From positions 2,416,001 through 2,480,000 of the forward strand of contig NZ_CP120416.1 in assembly GCF_032773895.1 (NCBI RefSeq): a stretch of DNA of 64,000 bases. Reading direction: 5' to 3'. The position numbers and the translations under genes are program-made. Shown here piece after piece: positions 28,080 through 36,361 of the stretch (within the stretch, counting starts at the first letter, position 1; each line of letters opens with the position of its first letter). The notes beneath the pieces were generated by a model. The model was not told where the DNA came from, made no database searches, and saw nothing but the letters and a program-made list of their open reading frames with translations. Source of the stretch: Teredinibacter sp. KSP-S5-2 (lineage in GTDB: Bacteria; Pseudomonadota; Gammaproteobacteria; Pseudomonadales; Cellvibrionaceae).

Positions 28080-28421
28080 TTATATATTTGACAGCATCCA
28101 TGGTGCATTTGCTGCCGACCAGCTTGGTTGACCAGCGCACGTTTGCCCAGCGGAGTATTGAACCCTTATTTTCGATTTCATCGCTACCGAGGAGAGCATA
28201 AGAGAGTACCAGCCGCGACATGATTCCGGCTTTACACCCTTCCACTCCGCATGTATATTGCAAACAGTTCTACCATCAGAATTGCCATATAGTTGACTTG
28301 AAATTACTTCTACATTCCCTTCCCTAGTAAGCTGTACACGGGCCACCATCCCATCACAAATAGTAGTTGACAAAACTGGTGCCGACAAAATTGCAAGTAC
28401 AAAGAATATAATTTTTCTCAT
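28080..28421 (-). CDS. Small exported hypothetical protein
   Basis: 113 residues with a cleavable signal peptide (RKIIFFVLAILSAPVLS, cleavage near residue 18). The mature part is about 95 residues with four cysteines (in TTICDGM, TVCNIH, ESCRGW, QTCAGQ), suggesting two disulfides in the periplasm. No family recognised. It is the cassette-type gene nearest the broken integrase and is followed by an attC-like repeat. Start ATG 28421 is supported by an AAGGATC leader. Confidence 0.65.
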   Translation of the reverse strand: MRKIIFFVLAILSAPVLSTTICDGMVARVQLTREGNVEVISSQLYGNSDGRTVCNIHAEWKGVKPESCRGWYSLMLSSVAMKSKIRVQYSAGQTCAGQPSWSAANAPWMLSNI

Positions 28422-28779
28422 TTTGATCCTTATTGATATTTAACATGTTTATTCTACGCATCAGGTGCGTATATCCCCTTATTCGTATGTTTCTTTTTTT
28501 CCGTTTATAATTTTCTTTAAAATCAAGAAATTAACTATATCACACGCTGAAAAAAGCGTACACGAAGTGTGAAACCACTTAGATTTATGTCGCGTAAAAT
28601 TTCCCACCTTTCAACAACGTAATTACATAACGTTTTGATTTGAATAAACTTCCAATAATTGCTCATTAAGCGACCAGCAGGTTATGCGCATTATGTACGT
28701 ATAATTCTGACAAACAATACTCTATAGAGAGTTGAAAACGCCCCTATCTGATATACCCCATGCCTACGCAAAAAAAACC
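28422..28779. other. Intergenic region upstream of integrase remnant
   Basis: About 360 AT-rich bases. In an intact integron this would hold attI, the cassette promoter and the 5' part of intI. A faint trace of integrase N-terminus (frame reading DQQVMRIM near 28665) may be present but is interrupted by stops. No gene or clear promoter is seen. Confidence 0.35.
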
Positions 28780-29110
28780 AACCAAATTGTGGTAGTTTTG
28801 ACACACCTCGAAGCGCTTGAGATGATTTCTCACCCAAAAGGCACCACCAGACTCATTGCCTAACTCATGCATGGTTCAGGATTACGAATTTTTGAAGTAA
28901 TCTGTTTGAGAGTCTCCGACATTATTTTTGGTATGAATGCAATCACGGTAAGAAATGGGAGGGGATCGAAAGATAGAGTAACTCTGTTACCGGAATTCGT
29001 TGTTCAACGTTTGTCACAAAAAATCCCTTTTGTGACAGAGCTACACCTAAAGAATTCTGCAGATGGTTACGGGGAAGTTATCTAGCACACAGAGCGCTGC
29101 CAAATAAATC
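28780..29110 (+). pseudogene. intI: Integron-type tyrosine recombinase remnant
   Basis: From about 28792 the frame reads VVLTHLEALEMI...GTTRLIA, a stop (TAA 28861-28863), then LMHGSGLRIFEVICLRVSDI and ITVRNGRGSKDRVTLLPE. This is the central catalytic region of integron integrases, with the GSGLR arginine box and GKGxKDR-type block. An upstream shift (KPTKL before VVLT), the in-frame stop, and a later shift near 29080 (GYGEV, then YLA.RAL) show decay. The N-terminal third and the C-terminal HxxRH...Y part are missing. Rightward orientation, opposite to the neighbouring small genes, is the normal intI arrangement. Confidence 0.75.
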
Positions 29111-29119
29111 TGGAGCTTT

Positions 29120-29344
29120 CTAATAATGCGGAGGCCGCTCATTTCCACCATCGCTTTTATGGCTCTCGAATTCGTAATTCATATCATCCATTTTCTTGTA
29201 CAGTTTGCGAAATTGTGCCTGTAAACTTTCCAACGCAGCGCCCTGTTCTATCACCAGTTCATTGAGTGTTTGTATTGTGTCTTCCTGAAATTCAATACGT
29301 GCCTGCAACTCGGTAATGTGTTCTTCCAATTCGCTGTTATTCAT
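29120..29344 (-). CDS. slyX: SlyX family protein
   Basis: 74 residues forming one long coiled coil (ELEEHITELQARIEFQEDTI, then heptads to about residue 57) and ending in the family's conserved tail PPHY. SlyX is widespread in gammaproteobacteria; its function is not known. Length and tail match the family. The start is ATG 29344. It sits 16 bases downstream of a membrane-protein gene on the same strand. Confidence 0.9.
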   Translation of the reverse strand: MNNSELEEHITELQARIEFQEDTIQTLNELVIEQGAALESLQAQFRKLYKKMDDMNYEFESHKSDGGNERPPHY

Positions 29345-29360
29345 ACTTCATACCTTGACG

Positions 29361-30092
29361 TTATCTGGTTTCAAAACCAGCACGATCTAATCTTTGTTTT
29401 AGTTTCCTGGCAAAGTCGTTTTGCTCGGTTCCGCAATTTCGCAGCCACCAGGTTTCTTGCTCGGCAATTCCACTGCGCTCTATTCGTGCGCAGATATCGC
29501 CTTGCTTAATATTCAATTCACCAAAGGCATTTTCGCTGAGAGCAAAAGGTTGTTTTTCACGGCGCTTCTGTGCAGTTTTAGAAATACTTTGCCTGCGGGC
29601 GGATTCCTGTAAATCCTGATATAAACGGGAATCAAACATCTCACCTTGAATACCCCTGTTGCTTTCCTCGTTATTATCAGGCACCGATCCAGCGGTAGCA
29701 ATTTCTGAAATTAACTCAGACCATATTAACCTAACGGCTTCTTCGCGTTCAGGCTTATCGATCTCCACGGTCTGCGGCTTTTCTTTGTTTAAACCGGTAT
29801 TCGGGAGCACTTTATCTTTCACCTGTTGCTTATTAACTTCCGGTGCGAGTTCACTCTGGTATTCTCTGGCGTCCTGTATTGTAGGCTCAATTAACCTCAG
29901 GGTGACACTGGCGACATCATTTTTCTTAGCTTGGGGCTGAATAATTGATATCTCGGCAACTTGAAGTCTCGGCAAGCAATAAAACCAGAAAAACGTGACC
30001 AATATAAGAAGAGACAGAAGAGATATGTGCCATATACGTTCGTTGTCGACATCAAAAAGTTGCCACGCTTCACCGTACTCCTGACTCTTCAC
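29361..30092 (-). CDS. Single-pass inner-membrane protein of unknown function
   Basis: 243 residues. A cytoplasmic N-terminus of about 22 residues is followed by one transmembrane helix (ISLLSLLILVTFFWFYCLP, about 23-41). A charged, probably periplasmic region of low complexity comes next, then a small C-terminal domain with two cysteines (DICARIE and LRNCGTE). The layout recalls TonB-type or energy-transducing periplasm-spanning proteins, but I see no TonB box-binding motif. I do not recognise the family. It precedes slyX by 16 bases. Confidence 0.7.
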   Translation of the reverse strand: MKSQEYGEAWQLFDVDNERIWHISLLSLLILVTFFWFYCLPRLQVAEISIIQPQAKKNDVASVTLRLIEPTIQDAREYQSELAPEVNKQQVKDKVLPNTGLNKEKPQTVEIDKPEREEAVRLIWSELISEIATAGSVPDNNEESNRGIQGEMFDSRLYQDLQESARRQSISKTAQKRREKQPFALSENAFGELNIKQGDICARIERSGIAEQETWWLRNCGTEQNDFARKLKQRLDRAGFETR

Positions 30093-30167
30093 CCCGCCCT
30101 ATCTCTCCAGTCATTTACCGGAGATTAGGACAAAGCTGACAGGAATTGGTTCAGCGCTGGCTAGAGC

Positions 30168-30776
30168 CTATTTACGATGAAACTCCACATGCACTTCCAG
30201 CTCAATATCATCACCGATGGTCGGCACATAACGGTCCAGGCCGAATGCACTGCGACTAAATAGCGCCTTGGCTTCAAATCCCAGAGTATACTTTTGTGTC
30301 AATATATTATTCGCCCCACCGTTAAATATCACTTCAATATCCACTGGGCCGCGAACACCAAGAAAGGTCAAATAACCAGAAAAAACCGCTTTACTCTCTG
30401 AGATCTGTTTGGCAGATTCGGATTCAAAAATGGCCTGCGGAAATTCGTCGGTGTTTAACCAATCTTTCCCCCTGAGCGTCTCTTCAAAATCCGGGCTGTT
30501 CACATCAATGCTGGACATATCCACAATGGCATTTAACTTTGAATTGGCAAAGTTATCCGGGTCAAAGGTTAAGCCTGCATCAAATGTATTAAAGCGACCG
30601 ATGAATTTGGAAAACCCCATATGGTTCACTTTAAAAAGCACCGTTGCATGGGATTTATCCAGCTCATAATTGCCCTGTTTAATTTCTGCAATTCCGCTTT
30701 TGATATTTGGCTGAATTAACGCTGCGCAACTCACCAGAAAAAAAACGGTAAGAAATAATAATGCCCGTGTGATCAT
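30168..30776 (-). CDS. YceI-family lipoprotein
   Basis: 202 residues. Lipobox FLVSC puts the lipidated cysteine at residue 17. The mature part is a YceI lipocalin-like barrel: YELDKSHATVLFKVNHMGFSKFIGRF at the start, DMSSIDVNSPDFEETLRGKDWLNTDEFPQAIFES in the middle and IELEVHVEFHRK at the end. YceI proteins bind polyisoprenoid or amphipathic ligands in the periplasm. GAGGAA lies before ATG 30776. It lies 14 bases downstream of the arsenite-permease gene, so may be cotranscribed with the ars operon. Confidence 0.9.
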   Translation of the reverse strand: MITRALLFLTVFFLVSCAALIQPNIKSGIAEIKQGNYELDKSHATVLFKVNHMGFSKFIGRFNTFDAGLTFDPDNFANSKLNAIVDMSSIDVNSPDFEETLRGKDWLNTDEFPQAIFESESAKQISESKAVFSGYLTFLGVRGPVDIEVIFNGGANNILTQKYTLGFEAKALFSRSAFGLDRYVPTIGDDIELEVHVEFHRK

Positions 30777-30790
30777 ATACTGTTCCTCAA

Positions 30791-31807
30791 TTAAGCAAAC
30801 CAGTGTCGTGTCCGATTTGCAAATGCGACTAACGATAGCATAACAGGGACTTCCACCAGAACACCAACCACCGTTGCCAAAGCAGCACCAGAATGTATAC
30901 CAAATACCGAAATCGCCACCGCCACCGCCAGTTCAAAAAAGTTGGATGTACCAATCATACAGGCAGGTGCTGCAACGTTATGGGGAAGCTTCATCTGCCG
31001 AGCAGCAAAATAGGCAATGGCAAAAATACCGTAGGTTTGTAGCAAGAGCGGAATCGCAATCAATACAATTGCGGTCGGATTATCCAGTATGGTTTGCGCC
31101 TGAAAACCAAACAGTAACACCACCGTCGCCAGTAAACCAATTATCGACCAGGGCTTTAACGCGTGAATAAACCCATTCAGTTTTGAATGATCATTGCGTT
31201 TATCCAGTTTTTTCCGGGTAAAGATCCCTGCCAACAGGGGTAATAGCACATACAATACCACGGATAAAATCAGCGTTTGCCAGGGTACATGAATTTCCGT
31301 TACACCCAGTAAAAATGCAGCAATGGGCGCAAAGGCGAAAATCATAATCACATCATTAATCGATACTTGAACCAACGTGTAATTGGCATCACCCTTGGTT
31401 AGCTGACTCCATACAAATACCATTGCAGTACACGGTGCCACACCCAATAAAATCATACCGGCGATATATTCCGTGGCTGTCTGGGGGTCAACCCAATCGG
31501 CAAAAATACCTTTAAAAAACAGCCAACCCAGTGCGGCCATACTAAAGGGTTTAATCAACCAATTAATAACTAACGTTAAGATAATGCCCTTTGGTTTCTT
31601 TCCCACATCTTTTATTGCAGAAAAATCCACCTGTATCATCATTGGGTAAATCATTAACCAAATCAGTACCGCTACCACCAGGTTTACATGGGCATATTCC
31701 AGGGAGGCTACCCAGGTAAACGTCGCGGGTGTGATGCTGCCCAATCCAACACCTGCCAGAATGCACAAGCCAATCCAAACGGATAAATAACGTTCAAATA
31801 AACCCAT
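30791..31807 (-). CDS. ACR3-family arsenite efflux permease
   Basis: 338 residues with about ten transmembrane helices. Family features include [19 protein letters not shown], the conserved cysteine block [16 protein letters not shown], and [26 protein letters not shown]3 pumps As(III) out using the proton-motive force. It is the fourth gene of arsR-arsC-arsH-acr3 and works with ArsC, which supplies As(III) from arsenate. Length matches the family. Confidence 0.93.
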   Translation of the reverse strand: MGLFERYLSVWIGLCILAGVGLGSITPATFTWVASLEYAHVNLVVAVLIWLMIYPMMIQVDFSAIKDVGKKPKGIILTLVINWLIKPFSMAALGWLFFKGIFADWVDPQTATEYIAGMILLGVAPCTAMVFVWSQLTKGDANYTLVQVSINDVIMIFAFAPIAAFLLGVTEIHVPWQTLILSVVLYVLLPLLAGIFTRKKLDKRNDHSKLNGFIHALKPWSIIGLLATVVLLFGFQAQTILDNPTAIVLIAIPLLLQTYGIFAIAYFAARQMKLPHNVAAPACMIGTSNFFELAVAVAISVFGIHSGAALATVVGVLVEVPVMLSLVAFANRTRHWFA

Positions 31808-31827
31808 AAAAAATACCCCTGCCCCAA

Positions 31828-32550
31828 TTAAATAGAACGCTGGTTAACGCGTTGACTTAACTGCTCCGCGGTTTCCACCCGTTCAGAATAACGATCCACC
31901 AAATACTCTGAGTTATCACGGGTAAGTAGCGTAAACTTTATTAATTCTTCCATGACATCCACAATCCGGTTGTAATAGGCGGACGGTTTCATTCGCCCAT
32001 GCTCATCAAACTCCAGAAACGCTTTCGCCACAGAAGATTGATTGGGAATGGTGATCATCCGCATCCAGCGCCCAAGCACCCGCATCTGGTTCACGGCATT
32101 AAAGGATTGCGATCCACCACAAACCTGCATTACCGCCAAGGTTTTTCCCTGGGTCGGTCGAACCGCACCAAGTGATAACGGCACCCAATCAATTTGTGCC
32201 TTCATAATACCGGTCATCGCCCCGTGCCGTTCTGGAGAACACCATACCTGACCCTCCGACCACGCCATTAATTCACGAAGCTCCTGAACCTTGGGATGAT
32301 CTGCGTCGGCATCATCTGGTAAGGGCAAACCAGAGGGATTATATATACGCACCTCTGCGCCCATGCTGATTAATAATCTGGCGCATTCCTCTATCACCAA
32401 ACGGCTGTAGGAAACCTTACGTAGTGACCCGTAGAGCAATAAAAACCGGGGTTTATGGCCGGAAAAAGAACGATTAAGTTTTTCCCCTTTCGGGATGTGA
32501 AATTGTTCGGTTTCAATGTTCGGCAAGTCCAGCGTTAGGGCATCGGTCAT
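31828..32550 (-). CDS. arsH: ArsH, NADPH-dependent FMN reductase / organoarsenical oxidase
   Basis: 240 residues with the flavodoxin-like core: [19 protein letters not shown] as the FMN phosphate loop, [19 protein letters not shown] and [19 protein letters not shown]. These match ArsH, which oxidises trivalent organoarsenicals and protects against oxidative stress. It starts one base after the arsC stop and sits 20 bases before acr3. Confidence 0.93.
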   Translation of the reverse strand: MTDALTLDLPNIETEQFHIPKGEKLNRSFSGHKPRFLLLYGSLRKVSYSRLVIEECARLLISMGAEVRIYNPSGLPLPDDADADHPKVQELRELMAWSEGQVWCSPERHGAMTGIMKAQIDWVPLSLGAVRPTQGKTLAVMQVCGGSQSFNAVNQMRVLGRWMRMITIPNQSSVAKAFLEFDEHGRMKPSAYYNRIVDVMEELIKFTLLTRDNSEYLVDRYSERVETAEQLSQRVNQRSI

Positions 32551-32551
32551 G

Positions 32552-33022
32552 CTATTTTGCCCCCAAAGTATTTAACGCTTGTCTTATCTCTGTCTCTGTT
32601 AACGCATCAAAATCAATTTTTAACAACCCGTGAACACGCTGTTGAATTTCCGCAATAGTTTGCCTGAAAGCGGCTGCAACATCTTCTTCAGAGCCCTCCA
32701 GTTTGGACGGGTCTGCCAACCCCCAATGGACTTTAATGGTTTGCCCAAACCAGAGTGGACAGGCTTCACCGGCAGCAGAATCACAAACAGTCACCACAAT
32801 ATCCGGTTCAAATTCTTCAAAGTCATGCCACGATTGACTGCGCAAGCCTTCGGTCGAAATACCCGCTTCATTCAGATACTTAATGGAAAGTGGATGTACT
32901 TCACCAACAGGTTGGCTTCCAGCGCTCTGTGCCTGAATTTTGCCTTCGCCAAAGTGATTGGTTATTGCTTCAGATAAAATACTTCGACAGCGATTGTGTG
33001 TGCAGATATATAAGATTTTCAT
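32552..33022 (-). CDS. arsC: Arsenate reductase, low-molecular-weight phosphatase family
   Basis: About 156 residues from ATG 33022 (an overlapping GTG at 33028 adds two residues). The phosphatase-like active-site loop ICTHNRCRS (C-X5-R) is near the N-terminus and the redox pair region [15 protein letters not shown] follows. This matches thioredoxin- or glutaredoxin-coupled ArsC rather than the R773 type. It reduces arsenate to arsenite for export. The start overlaps the arsR stop, so translation is coupled. Confidence 0.93.
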   Translation of the reverse strand: MKILYICTHNRCRSILSEAITNHFGEGKIQAQSAGSQPVGEVHPLSIKYLNEAGISTEGLRSQSWHDFEEFEPDIVVTVCDSAAGEACPLWFGQTIKVHWGLADPSKLEGSEEDVAAAFRQTIAEIQQRVHGLLKIDFDALTETEIRQALNTLGAK

Positions 33023-33024
33023 TG

Positions 33025-33378
33025 TCACTCACTATTGGATACACAGCGGTTAGGCGACGTGGTATTGCGCTCTAACAAACTCAGGTTACGCTCAATATAG
33101 CTGGGGTTTTGCGCGGCAGTTTTAACCAATACCGCTTTTGCCCAGCTCGGCAGGTTACGATGCAGTCGATAGTAGACCCACTTTCCCCGCTTATCATCGG
33201 ATATCACTTCAGATTTTCGCAGTTCAGATAAATGACGCGATACTTTCGGTTGGCTCAGGTCCATCGCCACGGTCAAATCACATACACATAGCTCACCTTT
33301 TAACGTAAGCAACAATAACGATTTAAGACGCGTCTCTTCGGACAGACATTTATAAAAAGTTAACGGATCCAGTTTCAA
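33025..33378 (-). CDS. arsR: ArsR-family arsenic-responsive repressor
   Basis: 117 residues if started at TTG 33378, which has GGAGG seven bases upstream. The longer frame from ATG 33399 has no ribosome site and would lie almost at the predicted transcription start. The winged helix is clear: TFYKCLSEETRLKSLLLL, then LSQPKVSRHLSELRKSEVI and DKRGKWVYYRL. ELCVCDL is the classic As(III)-binding CxC site. The repressor should block the promoter at 33409-33436 and release on arsenite. Confidence 0.93.
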   Translation of the reverse strand: MKLDPLTFYKCLSEETRLKSLLLLTLKGELCVCDLTVAMDLSQPKVSRHLSELRKSEVISDDKRGKWVYYRLHRNLPSWAKAVLVKTAAQNPSYIERNLSLLERNTTSPNRCVSNSE

Positions 33379-33394
33379 TTCATTGCCTCCAGCA

Positions 33395-33420
33395 AACATA
33401 TTCGGAAAATCATATATGTT
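33395..33420. promoter_or_regulatory. Candidate ArsR operator
   Basis: AACATAT (33395-33401) and ATATGTT (33414-33420) form a 7-base perfect inverted repeat with 12 bases between. It covers the -10 box and start point of the predicted ars promoter, the usual place for ArsR/SmtB-family repression. Binding is inferred. Confidence 0.6.
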
Positions 33421-33436
33421 TACTAAAACAAGTCAA
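33409..33436 (-). promoter_or_regulatory. Sigma-70-type promoter of the ars operon
   Basis: On the minus strand TTGACT (33436-33431) is followed after 16 bases by TATGAT (33414-33409); each box has five of six consensus bases. The start point should be near 33402, giving a leader of about 24 bases before TTG 33378. Confidence 0.7.
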
Positions 33437-33517
33437 GTGACAGATTTGTGTCTTTAGGTAAAAACCCAAATTAAGGGAGTTTGGCGTGTGGTAAAAATTA
33501 CCAACAGATGCAACCAA

Positions 33518-33540
33518 GATTCAACAATAAGTGTTGAATC
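33518..33540. terminator. Stem-loop between the type VI tail gene and the ars operon
   Basis: Perfect 9-base inverted repeat GATTCAACA (33518-33526) and TGTTGAATC (33532-33540) with a 5-base loop. It lies 59 bases after the stop of the last type VI tail gene. There is no T-run on the minus strand, so it is not a standard rho-independent terminator. It could end transcription weakly, protect mRNA or bind a protein. Confidence 0.4.
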
Positions 33541-33598
33541 AGTAGCCAACTAATTTATATATGTAGTGATTAACCTTAGTGCTGATCCCTTTCATATA

Positions 33599-34543
33599 TC
33601 AACGCCTGAATTGTCGTGCATCACTTATTGCTCTTTTTCTCCCACCTGCAGCGGCGCCTGCGTTAGTAGCTCTTAGTGTTTCAGAAGTATCTAATGCGCC
33701 CGCTTGAGAGGTTTTCGCCGTATTCACCGGGCCAGAATAGTTTTTCTCAAAATCATCTATGGCCGTACCGACATCATATGTATGGCCCGTTTTGTGTTTT
33801 GCCAAATACGCTTTCATAACAGGAGGAACATGATCATCCATCCCCCCAAGCCCGAGCATTTGAGATGCCGTTTGCCATTTAAGTGTTTCGCGTGAGTTAT
33901 GAACCAGTTTTGCCATGTTCTCAAAACTAGTAGCATCCGCTTTTACATCGCCAAACGCGGAATGAAATATTTTTGACTCTGCACCGACAGCGCCTTTATC
34001 TTCAAACTCTGCGTAAGGCGACATCATTGTTCGCACTGTTTCAACTTGCCCTCTTACAGCCATTTGGTGCGCACCCAAAATAGACCGAGTTAAACCGGTT
34101 TCTTTTGCCGCAACTTCATCAAACTCCTTCTGTACTGCCTGAGCTCTTGCCCGATCCTTCCGCCCATGACCATGGGCAATATGCTGGTTGGTATTGGACA
34201 CCTTCTTTAACGCACCAGGGTGACCAGAAAGACCATTACCCTGATACCAAACAAGGCGATCAGTATCAATTCGAAGAGGAGAAACAATATCAACAAACTC
34301 CTCTGCTTCACGAAGACCTTTAGGTTTAACTGTGCCCGGCATCATTCTGGCAAGGGTTCTTCTCACAGTAGAGGTGCGCACAGGTTCATCTTTACCTACA
34401 CCGCCATATTTTTTCTTTCTGGCGGGAACACGGTATGCACGACCAAATCCCTTCCCCAGAAACTTTCCAGAAGCCGTGGAGCGGAATAACGCTTTTTTAC
34501 CCACCTTTTTTAAGTGAGTTACAGTAGGTGCATCTAAATCCAT
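33599..34543 (-). CDS. Uncharacterised basic protein at the end of the type VI operon
   Basis: 314 residues, strongly basic at both ends (N-terminal KKVGKKALFR and ARKKKYGG; C-terminal GGRKRAISDARQFRR). The middle holds a His-rich stretch QHIAHGHGRKDRARAQ, near residue 122, and helical segments. No signal peptide or membrane helix. No family recognised. Lying downstream of tssA and a deaminase-like gene on the same strand, it may be an effector or accessory protein. It could carry a toxic domain with the His-rich motif, but I cannot show this. A 177-base gap with an inverted repeat precedes it. Confidence 0.65.
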   Translation of the reverse strand: MDLDAPTVTHLKKVGKKALFRSTASGKFLGKGFGRAYRVPARKKKYGGVGKDEPVRTSTVRRTLARMMPGTVKPKGLREAEEFVDIVSPLRIDTDRLVWYQGNGLSGHPGALKKVSNTNQHIAHGHGRKDRARAQAVQKEFDEVAAKETGLTRSILGAHQMAVRGQVETVRTMMSPYAEFEDKGAVGAESKIFHSAFGDVKADATSFENMAKLVHNSRETLKWQTASQMLGLGGMDDHVPPVMKAYLAKHKTGHTYDVGTAIDDFEKNYSGPVNTAKTSQAGALDTSETLRATNAGAAAGGRKRAISDARQFRR

Positions 34544-34570
34544 TACAACCTCTTACAAATACTTAATTAC

Positions 34571-34591
34571 TTTTGTCATATAGTGACAAAA
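34571..34591. promoter_or_regulatory. Inverted repeat upstream of the last tail gene
   Basis: TTTTGTCA (34571-34578) and TGACAAAA (34584-34591) are perfectly complementary around a 5-base spacer TATAG. The centre lies about 38 bases before the start codon at 34543. This looks like an operator for a dimeric regulator, and suggests the gene may have its own promoter. The regulator is unknown. Confidence 0.45.
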
Positions 34592-34719
34592 CACAGTTAT
34601 ATATCATTTTCTTACTATTGTTCCAAAATGGCTGCCTCAAAAAGAAAACATTTACCACTTCTATGCTTTTTTGCCGAACGACCGTGGTAAGTGATATCCA
34701 TCCTATTCTCCGATTTAGA

Positions 34720-35253
34720 TTACGATTTTTTCCTGGGGCTTGACTTTCCTTTATGACCTCGAATCACATTGTCAAATTCCGTTTCATCAAATTTCGAGGC
34801 ATGTGCACCGAGCCTGCCAACAATGTCGCCAGTGCTCTTCATCCCGTTGGCGATATCCAGTGCCTGATGTTTAAAACGGTCGGTTCGAGTTTCCGTTGTT
34901 CTATGAAAACCTGAACCTTTGTGGGTTTCCGTTAACCCTTTACTGTTCATGGAAAGCGATGAGGTTTTGCCCGATTTCTGGTCAGCAACATGCATTTGTA
35001 ACCCGTCGGCCGTTCGGGTAAATTTTAATGTTGTGCCCAACGCGTTAAATACAGCATTTCCATCTTTAGACATTTCAAAGGATTTTTTTCCAGAAACGCC
35101 TTTTATACCGTCCGCGGTATAACTTATTTTCCCTGCACCGCCCTTAGCCGAATTCATTTTTGGCATTGCAGATAAAACCGCATTGGGTGAAGACGCGGAG
35201 GACAGCTTCGACAAGCTCTTCAGCTGTTTCTGAACATCGCCATTATTTGCCAA
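34720..35253 (-). CDS. Uncharacterised basic protein in the type VI operon tail
   Basis: 177 residues, Lys/Ser/Thr-rich, ending SSPRKKS. The first 35 residues are helical with a SPNAVLSAM motif (22-30) that recurs in the deaminase-like neighbour. Residues about 40-110 look like alternating beta-strands (FEMSKDGNAVFNALGTTLKF and repeats of that kind). The family is not recognised. Its position right after the deaminase-like gene would suit an immunity or accessory protein. Its basic charge is unlike most immunity proteins. The 142-base gap upstream shows no clear promoter. Confidence 0.6.
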   Translation of the reverse strand: MANNGDVQKQLKSLSKLSSASSPNAVLSAMPKMNSAKGGAGKISYTADGIKGVSGKKSFEMSKDGNAVFNALGTTLKFTRTADGLQMHVADQKSGKTSSLSMNSKGLTETHKGSGFHRTTETRTDRFKHQALDIANGMKSTGDIVGRLGAHASKFDETEFDNVIRGHKGKSSPRKKS

Positions 35254-35395
35254 CGCGATCTACCCCTTCACCCATAGATATATCCCGATCATTTTTAGCT
35301 ATTTTTCCTAGTTTTATATTTTATTCTTCCCGAACGATTCATATGATCACCAAGTTAATGTAAAAAATTGAAAAGCCTGGTAAAACGTAAAAACA

Positions 35396-36349
35396 TTATT
35401 TTTTGTGATAATCAAATATATGTCGTACTTCGTCCGTATTTTGCTGCGATGCAAGTATTTCGCTCGTCGGGTTGGCCCGAAAAACGGCAGGCCCATCGGG
35501 CTGTTCAATATCCATTTGACCCGGTTTCTGCCCACCAAATTCTTTCCCTGGCATACCTGACGTATGCGAACGCGGGCCAGTATTTTGCTGATACATACGA
35601 CCGCAGTTAAAGCACACCTGGTTCGGAATACTGGTGACCATCATAGATCTATCTGAATCATCTATTAAGGCATGACCAAGGTCTTGTTCAAGGAAAGCCA
35701 CTGACATAGGTTCCGAGTGGTAGGTTTGTGCCGCAGTGGGTTTATTGCCAAAATCAAGCGCCGTTTGTATTCCCTTGCCATATAGGCTCTGAACACTTGA
35801 ACTTCGTCGCTTATCCAGCGCCGTAGCGGAAATACCTTGTGCATACGCGGCGTCTTCCAATCCAAAAACACCAGAGTTTGGATCAAGGACAACATGCCCC
35901 ATATCCGCCAACACAGCATTCGGTGATATCGGTTTATCTTTCGAATTTTTTGCTGATGTGGAGATATCTCTCCCCGCATTGGCGTATGCAGTTTCCGGAT
36001 TACCTTTTTGATCCTGCGCATCCAATCCTATTGTTGTTGCTCGCGAACTCCAACGAAATGCTGAAACACTACCATTCGGCAACTCAACCATTCCTGAAAT
36101 CGAACCTCGTCTTGAGCGACGAAGATCTCCCGAAACAGGCCCCCAATTTTGTTGAACATCCGTTACTTCCAACCCTGTATCAGTGGCGTATTTTTGATAC
36201 GCCTTCTCATCTTTAAAACTCATGCTGGAAAAACGATGGTATTTTACCTGGCCAGTACCATGCTCCATTTCGGGACCAAAAGCCGCATCAGCAATTTTTA
36301 CTGTTCGTTTTTTTACCGCACGTAATTGTCCGTTACCAGAATCCGCCAT
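35396..36349 (-). CDS. Candidate deaminase-fold toxin, T6SS effector
   Basis: 317 residues. The C-terminal third carries TYHSEPMSVAFLEQDL (H211-x-E213) and, 33 residues on, IPNQVCFNCGRMYQ (C246-x-x-C249). An HxE helix followed by a CxxC helix is the zinc-site signature of the cytidine-deaminase superfamily, including bacterial toxin deaminases such as DddA. H211, C246 and C249 would bind zinc and E213 would move protons. The N-terminal 200 residues match nothing I know and may guide loading. It shares SPNAVL(S/A)xM with the next gene. It starts 12 bases after the methyltransferase-GNAT gene, so it belongs to the type VI operon. Substrate (DNA, RNA, nucleotide or protein) is unknown; effector status is inferred. 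Confidence 0.6.
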   Translation of the reverse strand: MADSGNGQLRAVKKRTVKIADAAFGPEMEHGTGQVKYHRFSSMSFKDEKAYQKYATDTGLEVTDVQQNWGPVSGDLRRSRRGSISGMVELPNGSVSAFRWSSRATTIGLDAQDQKGNPETAYANAGRDISTSAKNSKDKPISPNAVLADMGHVVLDPNSGVFGLEDAAYAQGISATALDKRRSSSVQSLYGKGIQTALDFGNKPTAAQTYHSEPMSVAFLEQDLGHALIDDSDRSMMVTSIPNQVCFNCGRMYQQNTGPRSHTSGMPGKEFGGQKPGQMDIEQPDGPAVFRANPTSEILASQQNTDEVRHIFDYHKK

Positions 36350-36361
36350 AAGTCACTACCG

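Noticed and set aside
28867-29085. 72-codon frame as an intact small recombinase gene
   Set aside because: It is the middle of a longer integrase reading with an in-frame stop just upstream and missing N- and C-terminal parts.
35396-36349. CxxC as an ordinary zinc ribbon
   Set aside because: Only one CxxC is present and it is paired with an upstream HxE at deaminase-like spacing; still recorded as the main alternative.
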